Assembly (NCBI RefSeq): GCF_042186555.1
Contig: NC_133326.1
Span: 491,555,581-491,619,580 of the forward strand
Direction: 5' to 3'
From: Aquarana catesbeiana
Lineage: Eukaryota; Chordata; Amphibia; Anura; Ranidae
DNA length: 64,000 nucleotides
In this document: piece by piece, positions 12,609-24,470 of the stretch
How positions within the stretch are numbered: position 1 is the first letter of the stretch
How the letters are laid out: the number at the start of each line of letters is the position of its first letter
The notes under the pieces: model-generated
The model's database searches: none
What the model was told of the DNA's origin: nothing
What the model saw: only the letters and a program-made list of their open reading frames with translations
Made by a program: the position numbers and the translations under genes

Positions 12609-13934
12609 TTTTTCACATCTGCTCCTGTTTCACATCGGCCTGTGTATCGCCAGGCTAGCCGCCGCTGCACACAGGCGATCATATATGCCGCTTTGCCGAC
12701 ATACAGTCTGTGTTCCCCCTCTGCTGACAGTTAATATGAGCATGTTTACTGATTGGCCAAGTTAAGTACAGCTGGCAGAGAAAGGTATCCGCCCCTGCTG
12801 CAATCATTGGCCGATTCACAGGATAGCAGCGCCCATTTGACTTAGGCAAAATGGCCGCTCCAGCATTTCCTGGCGGCTCCGGGAAAATGGCCGCCCATTA
12901 TAGTCTATGGGAGAGCTACTTAAGGACATCTACAGTGCCTCCCTGTATCCCCTGAAGAAGTCACGTGACCGTGACGTCACGCGTAGGGACGGAACAGGCA
13001 CTCTATGTTTGTTGTTGCATTACGAGCTCGCTGCTCGTCGGATCTCCGCCCAATACTGCTGTTTTAATGTGAGTACATGAGAATTTTAATAAAGATTTGT
13101 ACATTTGCCATACAATATTACACCATTGTGGGATCTTCCTTTTCTGATTTATCTGGGTGACTCCGGGACACTACTTGAAGGAACATATACCCTCAGAGGA
13201 GATAAACCAGGATAGGATTGCATCACTACCATCCCCCACTGTTGGTGGATTCCATGGTTCTTACAATGAAAGGTTGCCATGCCTAAAAGTGGCTAAAAGC
13301 GAGTACCCCATTACCTTCAGGTAAGGGGCCACTGCCCACCAATGCGTGCTGTGCTGCATGAAGAATAATCACTATTGTCACATTTGGCACCAAATGAATC
13401 ACTTACATATGCTTTCTGTGGACTTTGAATAGATGACCATTTCCAAGTGGAGCACTGTCATTTTTTAAATTTTTTTATTTTTGCTCGGAATATATACTAA
13501 TGAACTTTTCATCGCTCAGTTTAACTGAGACTGTCACTTTATGTCACGCACTATGAGCACTATTCACGTTGTATATATACACCTGGCTGTGTGTTGAGTT
13601 ATACCAGATGTATATTAGTCCAGTCAGTGACCAGCAACGTTAGAGTTGGTTGTTATTTTTTTCTATATATAGTTGGGTGTATAAGAATTTGTCTGTGAGC
13701 ACCAGTCACTTTTATATATTTATTTGTTTATTTACCTAATGACGGGTATATACTCATAATTTTTTCTTGCAGTTATATTATCACATTTGTTATCACAGAG
13801 CCACACTTAGGCAGTGATGTTTTAGTTTAATTTAATACGTGCACACTATAGAGACACCCACCATTACTGTGTTATCATACACAGAGTCATTCCTCACCTT
13901 ATGTAAAGGATTAGTGCAGCACCACATTTTCCCA
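12609..13934 (-). repeat. Right arm of long inverted repeat
   Basis: This arm mirrors 10891-11638 with few mismatches and carries an extra block at 12792-13371 that the left arm lacks. The extra block contains the degenerate hammerhead and an AATAAAGATTTGTAC-type segment near 13089. The outer end stops one base before the target duplication at 13936. Confidence 0.88.
12949..12988 (+). ncRNA. Degenerate hammerhead-like motif
   Basis: The order CCC, CUGAAGA, a five-pair stem (GUCAC/GUGAC), then GUCA in place of GAAA, a short stem III, GUA, and GGG follows hammerhead layout. Two of the invariant adenosines are changed, so it is probably a dead copy. It is in the opposite orientation to the intact motif at 9807-9846. 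Confidence 0.45.
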
Positions 13935-13935
13935 C

Positions 13936-15202
13936 TAATTCTGAAAATTAAATTGCAAGGAGAACCCTTCGAGAAAGGTACATGGAGAATAAATGAAGAT
14001 ATAATTGAAGACAGGGAGACGGAAAAAAAATATAATAGAAGAGATCAAAAGATATTTTAAGGAGAATGATACCCCAGAATTATCAAAAGCAACAATTTGG
14101 GAGGCACAAAAGACTGTCATCAGGGAAAATTAATATCTATTGGTGCAGGAAAAAAGAAGGAAAGAAGAAAAAATACGCTGAAAATTATAAAGGAAATATA
14201 TGATCTGGAGCCATAAAAAGTAATCAGACAAAGAAACATACCAGATCCTAATTCAAAAAAGAGATCAATTAAAGGAGTGGATGGAACAAGAAGAGAGGAG
14301 GGAATATAATAGAGTAGTACAGGAGAGATTTAAATGGGATAACAAGCCAGGAAAATACCTTGCAAATATGATTAAAAAAAAAAGAAGTCTTTAAATTACA
14401 TTGAGAAGATCAAAAATGAGAAAGGAGAAGTCGTAAACAAGACAACGGATATTGCATTAGCATTTCAAAACTACTTCAGCTCACTATACGCGATAAAAAA
14501 ACAGGAAATACATCTTGAAGAAGATATAAGAAAAAAGAAGATACAAGACTACTTAAAAAAAGCAAATTTACCAAAAATAAAACTTGAGCAATTAAAAGAG
14601 CTGGAAAAAAAATAACGCAAGAGGAGATAAAACAGGCATTAAAAGAAACTCCTGCAGGAAAAATCCCAGGACCAGACGGGTTCACGGTCAAATATTATAA
14701 AAAATTTCAAGAACAACTGATCCCTAAGTTACAAGAATATCTGAACAATATAGGGGACGAAGAAGAAATAAGACGAGAATCGCTATTAGCCCACATTACA
14801 ATATTATCCAAAGAAGGGAAAGATAGAACTAATTGTTCAAGATACAGACCTATTGCTCTGTTGAACAAGGACACAAAACTCTATGCTAAAATTTTAGCTA
14901 CTAGACTAAAAAAAATTAATTCCACTCTGGATAAATCCCAACCAGACTGGATTTGTACCGGGGAGAGAAGGAAGGGACTACAGCTTAAAAACAATATTGA
15001 TGTTACACAGGAGTAAACAAAGTGAATCCCCAGCTCTATTCCTGTCAATAGATGCAGAGAAAGCATTTGACAGGGTAGACTGGGGATTCATGATGGACAT
15101 GTTGCTGCATTTGGGGCTAGGACCAAAAATGATGAAGTGAGTAACAAATCTATATAACGGTCCAACAGCAATGGTAAAGGTTAATGGCAGACTTTCACCT
15201 TT
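13936..15202 (+). pseudogene. LINE-A ORF2, linker and first half of reverse transcriptase
   Basis: After the Penelope-like insert the frame continues with the post-endonuclease segment (a WRIN motif near 13982). The RT fingers follow: KIPGPDGFTVKYYKKF near 14665, RYRPIALLNKDTKLYAKI near 14842, and the palm motif LSIDAEKAFDRVDW near 15045 with the first catalytic Asp. There are several frameshifts (near 14020, 14605 and 14975) and a TGA near 15137. At 15188-15202 the frame meets the target site of LINE-B and resumes at 20948. Confidence 0.85.
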
Positions 15203-15371
15203 TTTTTTTTAATCCAACAAGATTTTATTAAATTTGCAGGGAAAGCATTACAAACATTGTAAACAGGATTACACAGTACCTCTTATGCAACACATAATCC
15301 AATAGCCAAGTAACAATCTCAATATAACAGCTAAAAGCTAGTTCCAATCACAGTTAACCTCTATCCATGTC
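15203..15371 (-). other. LINE-B 3' untranslated region and poly-A tail
   Basis: About 160 bases follow the ORF2 stop, ending in an A-run on the minus strand (T-run at 15201-15210 on the + strand, partly shared with the target duplication). No strong AATAAA is evident close to the tail. Confidence 0.7.
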
Positions 15372-18300
15372 TCACCCAGCATTGATTCCTAACAACCTGT
15401 CGTATACCAGTTCCATAGGTGCTAATCCCGGTACATCTAACCATGGACCCCATATTTTTTCAAATTTTGGCATGCTACCTCTATGTTGGTAAATCAACTT
15501 TTCCATTTTTAGAGTCGTGTTAATACTTTCAGTCCACTCCTTAACAGTCAGGGACCTATCGGACTTCCAGTGAGTCATAATCAGCCTTCTGGCCTGAAAA
15601 AGTACTCTATGCACAGCTTCTCTGTTGTGTCCTTCCCATTCGTATTCCTCCAAAGCACCCAAGAGACACGCTCTAGGGTCCTGTGGAAGACTCACATTAA
15701 AGATTGAGTTGATATTTTGTACCACTCCTGCCCAGTACATATGTAACTTGGGACATCTCCACAGCATATGTATCAGGTCACCATGTTCACGTTTACATCT
15801 AGTACATGTTGGTTCCGTCAGCCTGTTCATTAAGTGTAATCTGTGCGGAGTATAGTATGTTCTCAATAGTATATATAGTTGGGTGAGTTTTTGTGACACA
15901 TTAAGTGAACATTGGTTCACTGCCTGAAAGATCTCCTCCCACTGATCCCCATCCAGCTGTCCCACCTCTGTCTCCCACTTCTCTCTCACCCTCAAGGGAT
16001 GGTGTCTCATCACGGATTGCAACAGGATAGCATAGCATTGGGAGATAAATCCCTTAGATGAGCCAGCATCCCCCAGAAGGTTGAAAACCGGGGTTGGCGA
16101 TAAGTGCCACTCCGAGGAGCGGCCCTGTGTCTGTACTGCGTGTCTAAGTTGCATATAGTAGAATGACATTGATGCTGGCAAATTATAAGCTTCTTTTAAA
16201 TCAGAAAATGTGCGCAACACACCTTCCCTAAATATATGCTTTATATGAGTGATTCCAAACTGCTTCCAACGAGCTCCGCATTGTAATTTAGCTAGTTCCC
16301 CATATGTGTCATTGTGCCAAATGGGACTATATTCCGTATATCCATCTACGTTCTGGAGATATTTGGTCTTATTCCACACCTTTTGAATAAGACTGAACGT
16401 TGGGTATTTTTTATGTGGTTTAGTGAAGGCCAATGCCTCTAAAGCCATGTGAATCGGACCCTTACCCACTGTGTGAATCATTAGCCTGTGAGATGAGTTT
16501 TGTGACGGGACAAATGTACCAATCAGATGCTGCAGTTGAGAGGCCAGGTAGTACAGCCATGGGTTGGGCAATGCCAATCCACCACAGTCCTTGGGTCTCT
16601 GTAGATGTTCTAATTTGATCCGGGCGGGACCATTTTTCCAATTAAGGGTTCGGAAAATGGCATTTACTATGTGAAATATTTTTAATGGGATAACCATAGG
16701 GGTATTATGTAGAAAATAAAGTAACTGTGGCATGAGAATCATCTTCACTAGGTTTACTCTATCTGCTACTGACATTAAGAGAGAGTTCCAGGTCTTAATT
16801 TTGTCTCTGAAGCGCTGTAGGAGTGGAAATATATTTAAATGTATAAAGTCCCGGGGCTGGGACGTGATTTGGATCCCTAAGTACTTGAAAGTAGTGGCAA
16901 TCGGGATGGGACAAGTGGCGCATACCTCCTGTGATTCATCTCCATCTAATAAAAGAAGGGCAGACTTTGACCAATTTATATGCAGGCCAGAGAACTTCCC
17001 AAATTTAGATATGGTCGACATGGCCTCCTGAAGGGAGGGGCCAGTGTCACCGAGTAGGAGCATAGTGTCATCGGCGTACAACATAATTTTTTCCTGCATG
17101 TCACCATAGCAGAAGCCTGTAATGCCCCGATTTGCCCTGATCCCGATCGCCAATGGTTCAATAGCCAGCGCGAAAAGGGGAGGAGACAGGGGACATCCCT
17201 GTCTCGTACCCCTCCTCAACACGAAGCTTGGGGAAAGATAGCCGGAAACCCTCACAGCGGCCTCCGGTCGACTATAAAGGAGTCTAATCCAAGATACAAA
17301 CTGGGGGCCAAAGCCAAAACTCTGCAGGACCGACCACAGATAGTTCCAGTCTATGCTGTCAAATGCCTTAGTGGCATCCAGTGACAGCAAGGCCCTGGAA
17401 CCCATATTATCTGCTTTGGACTGCATATTAAGGAATAGCCTTCTCAAATTAACTGCCGTCGATTTATTGGGCATGAAGCCAGCTTGGTCTCCATGGACGA
17501 TTGAAGTGATAACTCCATTTAATCTAATGGCCAAAGCTTTCGCTAATATTTTCACGTCACTCTGTAGCAGGGAGATCGGGCGATACGCCCCTGGATCTAC
17601 TGGATCCTTACCAGGTTTGAGTAACAAAATAATATTGGCCCTTGACATTGATATTGGTAGGTGGCCTTCCTCCCGGGCTCTATTAAAGACTTTAAGTAAC
17701 TGGGGTAGTAACTCAGTAGGATACTGTTTATATATTTCTATGGGAATTCCGTCCTCCCCGGGCGCTTTGCAGTTAAGAAAAGATCCAACCGCCTCCTGTA
17801 GTTCTTCCACTGTAAGGGGATTCTCCAAGAGCCCTCTCTGATCTTTGTTTAATCTAGGGAAATCTATCTGTCCTAAGTATTGTTCTAACTCGTCAGATGT
17901 ATAAGATGTACCCGGCTTATATAAATCTTCATAAAACGCGTTTAGTACCTGCAGCACCTTTTCAGGCGTGTTAACTATGTTTCCCTCCTTAGTCCTAATA
18001 GCACCTATAGTTGGGGACTTCTGGTATGCATTTGCGATTCTCGCCAGTATGCGGCCTGTTTTCTCGCCCTCCTCAAAAAACGCCTGCTTAGCAAAGAATC
18101 TCTTCTTGTCGGCCGATGAGGACAGCAGTTGGCGGTATGCAGAAAGAGCCGCCTGCCATGCCTCCTTGGTCGAATCGGAAGGATCCGTGACATATAATTG
18201 TTACATCTCTTGTACTCTAGTTTCAAGTTCATTTTTAAGTGCTGAAGAGTCTTTTTTAACCTTATTAATTTCAGCAATTAACACACCCCTCAAATATGCC

Positions 18301-19235
18301 TTAAAGGCATCCCATTGCCCAATCATCGATTCATCTGGATCCTGGGTGCGGAAAAACTCACACATGCTCCCAACTATCCCCTCGTGTGAGCGGAACAGTT
18401 TCAACCAAAAAGCATTAAATTTCCAAGGGGCTTTAGGTAGTGTAACTATTGGGGCAATTATAAGCCGTATAACCACTGGTGAGTGGTCTGATACACTGCG
18501 GGGCCTATGTATCATATCAGAAACAAACAGGAGCATGTTTAAGCTGCACACCCCCAGGTCAATTCTAGATAAACAACCATGGGTTTTGGAAAAGCATGTA
18601 AATTGTCTAACTCCAGGGTTCCTATGTCTCCAGACATCCACCCAGCCCACCTCTTGCAACAACCGCGCCAGGGGGGTAGCCCTGGAGAGGGCAGAGGCTC
18701 CGGGTCCTGGGTGTCTATCTTCAATTGGATTTAAGCAGCAATTAAAGTCCCCCGTTACCAACAGCGGTGCGTCAGGCCTGCCATCCATAAATGTCAGCAG
18801 AGACCTAAGCACCGCCGCCGTGAAGGGGGGAGGAATATATACCACCGCCAGTACACAAGTCAGTGTACCCAACCTGCAATGAAGAAAAACATAACGACCT
18901 TCACTATCAATTTCATTTGCGATTTCTTCAAAGTCCAGGTTGCCATGGATCAACACGCTCACCCCCCTAGAATATGAGGTGTGCGTGGAGTGATAGGCCT
19001 TTCCTACCCAGGAGTATCCCAGGAAGCTCACAGTGTCCGCAGTCAAGTGGGTCTCCTGGTAGCAGAGAATTCCGGGGATGTACTTCTTCAAACACATGCG
19101 AATCATGGTACGCTTCAATGGGGAGTGTAGTCCCCTAACGTTCCAGGATACTATTGGGATGTCCGCCATGTCTGCTTGTAGGTGAGTAGTATTGACCGGT
19201 ACTTTGTGTGCACCTGTGCAAGGTAGTGGATCCAT
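15372..19235 (-). pseudogene. LINE-B ORF2: endonuclease-reverse transcriptase, one nonsense codon
   Basis: The frame runs about 1,287 codons with a single TAA at 18203-18201; the codons between 18200 and 17958 were read and contain no other stop. The endonuclease shows SWNVRGLHSP, CYQETHL (catalytic Glu), TGDFNCCLNP (catalytic Asp) and SVSDHSPVV (catalytic His). The RT shows APGEDGIPIE, YRPISLLQSD, LDATKAFDSIDW, RQGCPLSPPLFAL and the catalytic YADDTMLLL, with both Asp residues intact. The C-terminus has a CTRC...HMLWRC zinc-knuckle-like motif. All catalytic residues are kept. The start at 19235 is the first Met ahead of the endonuclease. The protein would nick DNA and prime reverse transcription of LINE RNA; as it stands, only the endonuclease part could be made. 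Confidence 0.93.
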
Positions 19236-19651
19236 TTCTGTAGCGAGGTTCTGCTAGGTTTGCCGTAGGTTTGATGAATTCGTGTCCTGTTGAGGTATCC
19301 TTCGTTCTGCTTGTAACTCTTATTGCTAGGGTCTTCCCCGTTTCAGTGGGGGGTGGTGAAAAAGAAAACTTTCTTGTGCTATAAACTGCACATTCTGCCA
19401 ACATGGCAACTTTAGCAACGTATGCGACATTCCATCGCTCTTTTTTACTGAAAATGATCATTCGTAAATTCAACTTTTGGTCCAATTCGCTCTCATTGCA
19501 CTGCTTAGGAATATTCAGTCCCCCAGCCAAGGAACATCTGTCAACACTGGAAATAAAGGATAAGGTATGTTCTGGTTGCCCATCTAGAAAAAAGGAACAT
19601 AATGACATTTTCTAGTATCCCAGCCCTCTGCAAGTAGCCGGTTCAGTCCTT

Positions 19652-20824
19652 TTAGTCTTCGTCTTGTGGAGCCTGCCGTTTCAATGCCTGCTCATTTCTG
19701 TCCAACCAGACTGAAGCGTCCTTAGCGGATTCAAAGAACTGTGCTTGGCCTCTCACCACAATCCGAAGTTTCGCCGGATATAGCATAGCGTATGGGAGTT
19801 GCAGAAGTCGCAGTCTGCGTTTCACGTCAGTGAATTTAGCTCTGCACCTCTGGACCTCTGCCGAGAAGTCCGGATAAAAGGATACCCGGACACCATTGTG
19901 GAGAACATTTGCCTTCTCTCGAGCATGTCTCAGCACTGCTTCTCTATCCTTGTAATGTAAAATTCTTGCAAGAATGGATCTTGGAGGGCCCCCTGGTGGA
20001 GGAGGGCGTGAGGGCACTCTGTGAGCACGTTCCACCGCAAACATTGGGGAGAATGCATTTTTCCCAAAAAGTTCCATTAGCCAGTTTTCAACATAAGTAG
20101 TGGGGTCCCTGCCCTCCACCTTCTCAGGCAACCCCACTATGCGAACATTGTTTCGCCTTAAGCGATTTTCCAAATCCTCTGCATGATCGCATGCATCCCT
20201 GGCTAATTGCAGTGCTGTTCTGGTATCTTGTGTTATAGGTGGTAATTGGTCTTCCATGTCACTGACTCTGCTTTCCACAGCCGTGATGCGCTCACGTATC
20301 TTTTGCATGTCTTGCCTTAGTAATGACACATCTTCTCTCAGACCCCCAAATTGCTCCTTCAAGGTGTTAACTGAAGCTGTGCAATTGTTCACAGCTCTGA
20401 GTATGTCAGCTAAAGTAGGCTGTACATCGTCCGGGTCCGCTGGGCTTTGTGGTTCCCCAGATGCAAGGGCTGACTGCTCCCCCTCCTCCTCTCCCCAGAG
20501 CACCTGTGTGATGTCTGCCTGCATAGCATGTGTCCCAGCCTGGCTGGATGACTGCTCTGTTCCCAGTGTCCCAGCCATTTTCTGTGCATAGTAGATCATG
20601 TCTCTAGGGGCGTCTTTGCCAGTAAGTTTTGGTGTCTTACTTGCTTTAGGCCAAGAGTCTTTCAGCTTGTCCTGTCCGCGCGGTGTGTGCTTCGCTGAGG
20701 ACGCCGCGGCGCCATCTTGGATCTCCAGGCCCGTCATCTCAGTTTGTCCTTTTCGGAACTTTCCTCTGGTGCAGAGAGCCGGCGGATGATCCCCTGGGGT
20801 CTCAGGATCGTGCCCGTGCTGCAT
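19652..20824 (-). CDS. LINE-B ORF1 (L1-type RNA-binding protein), intact
   Basis: An uninterrupted 390-codon frame. The first ~130 residues are low-complexity and charged. A coiled coil spans roughly residues 140-215 (VNTLKEQFGGLREDVSLLRQ with heptad-like spacing). An RRM-like core follows around NRLRRNNVRIVGLPEKVEGR, and a C-terminal domain includes ERAHRVPSRPPPPGG and RSILARILHYKDREAVL. This order is that of L1 ORF1 proteins, which trimerise and act as nucleic-acid chaperones in LINE ribonucleoprotein. The gap to ORF2 is about 416 bases. The upstream leader is about 108 bases, and the first Met is used as the start. Confidence 0.9.
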   Translation of the reverse strand: MQHGHDPETPGDHPPALCTRGKFRKGQTEMTGLEIQDGAAASSAKHTPRGQDKLKDSWPKASKTPKLTGKDAPRDMIYYAQKMAGTLGTEQSSSQAGTHAMQADITQVLWGEEEGEQSALASGEPQSPADPDDVQPTLADILRAVNNCTASVNTLKEQFGGLREDVSLLRQDMQKIRERITAVESRVSDMEDQLPPITQDTRTALQLARDACDHAEDLENRLRRNNVRIVGLPEKVEGRDPTTYVENWLMELFGKNAFSPMFAVERAHRVPSRPPPPGGPPRSILARILHYKDREAVLRHAREKANVLHNGVRVSFYPDFSAEVQRCRAKFTDVKRRLRLLQLPYAMLYPAKLRIVVRGQAQFFESAKDASVWLDRNEQALKRQAPQDED

Positions 20825-20932
20825 AGGGCAAAATAAAGTCGGTATGTGGGCTGGGGGAGGATCGGTTACCGGATCACTGCTGGGAGCTGTGGGAGATGCG
20901 TCCTCTCACATGCCTGCCTTGGCCACGCCCCC

Positions 20933-22526
20933 CAGACTTTCACCTTTGATCCCGATGCAGAATGGAACACGGCAAGGTTGTCCGCTTTCCCCACTAGTAT
21001 ATGTATTGGCATTGGAACCATTCCTGGCGGCATTTCGAAACAATCAGGATGTGAGAGGGGTGAGAGTTGGAGAAAAAGAGCACAAAATAGCGGCATACGC
21101 AGATAATATCCTGATGTTTGTAACTAACCCAAGAGTAACTCTGCCAAATATATTGAAAGAAATAAAAGAATATGGGGAACTGTCAAATTTCAAAATAAAC
21201 CCGATAAAAACAGAGATATTAACTATCGGACTAGGAAAAAGGGAAGTTCTGTCCCTCCAAAAAGAATTTCCATTCACATGGGTAAAAGAAGAACTAAAAT
21301 ACCTTGGAATTAAATTAACCTCAAAGGTTGAAAAAATCTTCCCGGCAAATTATATCCCATTAATCAATGAGGTCAAGGAAGAAACAAAAAAAATTAAGTA
21401 TACAACCAATATCATGGATTGGAAGAATAAATATGTTTAAAATGATGGTACTTCCAAAAATAATTTACAAATTTCAGATGTTGCCAGTAAGGATTCCATA
21501 GAGTTTTTTCAAAATAATGAAAACAATATTGTTAAAATACATTTGGCATAATAAAAAAATGAGAATTAAATTTGCACAAATCACAAGGAAAAGGGAGCAC
21601 GGAGGATTAGCAACTCCACATATAAGTAGGTATTATAAAGCAATAGTCTTGTCACGAATGATTGAGTGGACAAACGGAAATAGTGAAAAAAAGTGGGTGG
21701 AGATGGAAAACACAATAAGTAAAACCACATTGCACAAAAACATATGGATACCATGAAAGTTCAGATTAATGGATTCGGAAACTCACGAAATAACTAAAAA
21801 CGTTTTTAAAATCTGGGATATAGTACACACGAAGAATCAGTGGAGATACAATTCACCGTTAGCACTCACAGGAACAAATTTTTTTACTCCAGGGAAGGAA
21901 ATATTTGTAGGATGAGAAATAAGAAATCCACAACTGAAAGATATCACCATAAAAGGTAGGATTAAAACATGACTAGAAATAGAAGAAATTAATGGGTGGA
22001 AGATGAGCGAATGGAATTATTGCCAATTAAGACATCTAGTAAATACAATACCACATCCACTTAGAGAAGAAGAGAAATTAAGCCCCTTGGAAAAACTCTG
22101 TTTCACCCAAATGCCACTGAAAAATGGAATATCAAGAATCTATGGAATATTGGCTGATTTAGGTGGACAAGAAAGACCTGAGTACATCACATCAAACAAT
22201 GGGAGAGAGAAATGAATTTAAAATTTGAAGATCAGAAAGTGGAAAAGATGATAGAAATGGGATACAATAATGCCTGGGATATGAAGACCATTGAAATGAA
22301 CTATAAGCTGTTAGCAAGGTGGTACCTGACACCAGTAAGAACCCACAGATATCAACAAGAGAAAACACCCTTGTGTTGGGGAAAATGCAGTCAAAGAGCT
22401 ACGATGACACATATATGGTGGGAGTGTCCAATAATAATGGATTACTGGCAAGAAATAGTAAAAAATATAGGGGAGATAACTGGTGAGAGAATGGAACAAA
22501 ATATATGGACCTGCTTGTTTCACGAT
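20933..22526 (+). pseudogene. LINE-A ORF2, second half of reverse transcriptase and downstream region
   Basis: The RT resumes with NGTRQGCPLSPLVYVLALEP near 20960, then the catalytic box at 21096-21107 reads YADN rather than YADD (GAT AAT), a loss of the second catalytic Asp. The thumb region has LKYLGIKLTSKVE near 21300. Downstream, stops and frameshifts occur near 21437, 21754, 21915, 21970 and 22213. A CCHC-like remnant, CWGKC...MTHIWWECP, lies near 22375-22435. At 22519-22526 the frame meets the target site of the palindromic element and continues at 25610. Confidence 0.87.
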
Positions 22527-23964
22527 TAGGGATGAGCCGAACACCCCCCTGTTCGGTTCGCACCAGAACATGCGAACAGGAAAAAAATTCGTTCGAACAC
22601 GCGAACACCGTTAAAGTCTATGGGACACGAACATGAATAATCAAAAGTGCTAATTTTAAAGGCTAATATGCAAGTTATTGTCAATAAAAGTGTTTGGGGA
22701 CCTGGGTCCTGCCCCAGGGGACATGGATCAATGCAAAAAAAAGTTTTAAAAACGGCCGTTTTTTCAGGAGCAGTGATTTTAAAAATGCTTAAAGTCAAAC
22801 AATAAAAGTGTAATATCCCTTTAAATTTCATACCTGGGGGGTGTCTATAGTATGCCTGTAAAGGGGCGCATGTTTCCCGTGTTTAGAACAGTCTGACAGC
22901 AAAATGACATTTTGAAGGAAAAAACTCATTTAAAACTACCGCGGCTATTGCATTGCCGACAATACACATAGAAGTTCATTGATAAAAACGGCATGGGAAT
23001 TCCCCACAGGGCAACCCCGAACCAAAATTAAAAAAAAAAAATGATGTGGGGGTCCCCCTAAATTCCATACAAGGCCCTTCAGGTCTGGTATGGATATTAA
23101 GGGGAACCCCAGCCAAAATTTAAAAAAAAAATTGACGTGGGGTTCCCCCTAAATTCCATACCAGACCCTTCAGGTCTGGTATGGATTTTAAGGGGAACCC
23201 CGCGCCAAAAAAAAAAAAAAAAACGGCGTGGGGTCCCCCTAAAAATCCATACCAGACCCTTATCCGAGCACGCAACCTGGCAGGCCGCAGGAAAAGAGGG
23301 GGGGACGAGAGTGCGGCCCCCCCCCCCTCCTGAACCGTACCAGGCCACATGCCCTCAACATTGGGAGGGTGCTTTGGGGTAGCCCCCCAAAGCACCTTGT
23401 CCCCATGTTGATGAAGACAAGGGCCTCATCCTCACAACCGTGGCCGGTGGTTGTGGGGGTCTGCGGGCGGGGGGCTTATCGGAATCTGGAAGCCCCCTTT
23501 ACCAAGGGGACCCCCAGATCCCGGCCCCCCCCCTGTGTGAAATGGTAAGGGGTTACTTACCCCTACCATTTCACTAAAAAACTGTCAAAAATGTTAAAAA
23601 TGACAAGAGACAGTTTTTGACAATTCCTTTATTTAAATGCTTCTTCTTTCTTCCTTCATCTTCTTCTTCTTCTGGTTCTTCTGGCTCTTCTGGTTCTTCC
23701 TCCGGCGTTCTCGTCCAGCATCTCCTCCGCGGCGTCTTCTATCTTCTTCTCCTCGGGCCGCTCCGCACCCATGGCATGAGGGGGGAGGCTCCCGCTCTTC
23801 TCTTCATCTTCTTCTTCATCTTCATCTTCTTCTTCATCTTCTTCTTCTTCTTCTTCTTCTCTTCTTCATCTCTTCTTCCTTCTTCATTTCTTCTGCGGGC
23901 CGCTCCGCATCCATGCATGGAGGGAGGCTCCCGCTGTGTGACGGCGTCTCTTCGTCTGACGGTT

Positions 23965-24136
23965 CTTAAATAACGGGGGGCGGGGCCACCCGGTGACCCC
24001 GCCCCCCTCTGACGCACGGGACATGACGGGACTTCCCTGTGGCATTCCCCGTGACGTCACAGGGAAGTCCCGTCAATTCACCGTGCGTCAGAGGGGGGGC
24101 GGGGTCACCGGATGGCCCTGCCCCCCGTTATTTAAG
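23965..24136. promoter_or_regulatory. Promoter-like symmetric centre of the palindrome
   Basis: TTATTTAAG at 24128-24136 reads outward to the right and its mirror lies at 23965-23973 to the left. Between them are GGGGCGGGG-type boxes on both sides and TGACGTCA (CRE-type) at 24052-24059. The layout is that of a divergent promoter. Transcription is inference. Confidence 0.4.
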
Positions 24137-24464
24137 AACCGTCAGACGAAGAGACGCCGTCACACAGCGGGAGCCTCCCTCCATGCATGGATGCGGAGCG
24201 GCCCGCAGAAGAAATGAAGAAGGAAGAAGAGATGAAGAAGAGAAGAAGAAGAAGAAGAAGATGAAGAAGAAGATGAAGATGAAGAAGAAGATGAAGAGAA
24301 GAGCGGGAGCCTCCCCCCTCATGCCATGGGTGCGGAGCGGCCCGAGGAGAAGAAGATAGAAGACGCCGCGGAGGAGATGCTGGACGAGAACGCCGGAGGA
24401 AGAACCAGAAGAGCCAGAAGAACCAGAAGAAGAAGAAGATGAAGGAAGAAAGAAGAAGCATTTA

Positions 24465-24470
24465 AATAAA
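24465..24470 (+). terminator. AATAAA signal, right arm of palindrome
   Basis: AATAAA lies about 330 bases after the TATA-like box, followed by a stem-loop AAAAACTGTC/GACAGTTTTT (24480-24521) and a second hairpin at 24524-24561. A mirrored copy is present in the left arm near 23630-23635. The copy at 30966-33211 has an equivalent AATAAA at 32366-32371. Confidence 0.4.

Larger units (their letters stand above)
9458..13935. mobile_element. Penelope-like (non-autonomous) insertion with inverted-repeat structure
   Basis: A perfect 17-bp target duplication, TAATTCTGAAAATTAAA, flanks the insert at 9441-9457 and 13936-13952. Such a long duplication fits target-primed reverse transcription rather than a DNA transposon. 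The insert holds a hammerhead motif on the minus strand (9807-9846), a degenerate one on the plus strand (12949-12988), and long inverted arms (10891-11638 and 12609-13934). Penelope-like elements are known for hammerhead-bearing pseudo-LTRs and for rearranged, partly inverted copies. No reverse transcriptase or GIY-YIG frame is seen, so this is either a non-autonomous derivative or a composite of two insertions. The superfamily assignment is inference. Confidence 0.55.
15203..20932 (-). mobile_element. LINE-B: near-full-length L1/Tx1-type LINE, antisense
   Basis: A 15-bp target duplication, CAGACTTTCACCTTT, lies at 15188-15202 and 20933-20947. The element reads on the minus strand, with its poly-A tail visible as a T-run at 15203-15210 and its 5' end at 20932. 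It holds an intact ORF1 (20824-19652) and an ORF2 (19235-15372) broken by one stop codon. The 5' leader is only about 108 bp, yet both ORFs are complete, so the copy is essentially full length. Removing it rejoins the LINE-A RT frame exactly. Little decay is visible, so it is one of the younger insertions in the stack. Confidence 0.92.

Noticed and set aside
17353..17841. 162-codon plus-strand frame
   Set aside because: Shadow of LINE-B ORF2 on the opposite strand.
17968..18882. 304-codon plus-strand frame
   Set aside because: Shadow of the LINE-B endonuclease on the opposite strand; no domain of its own.
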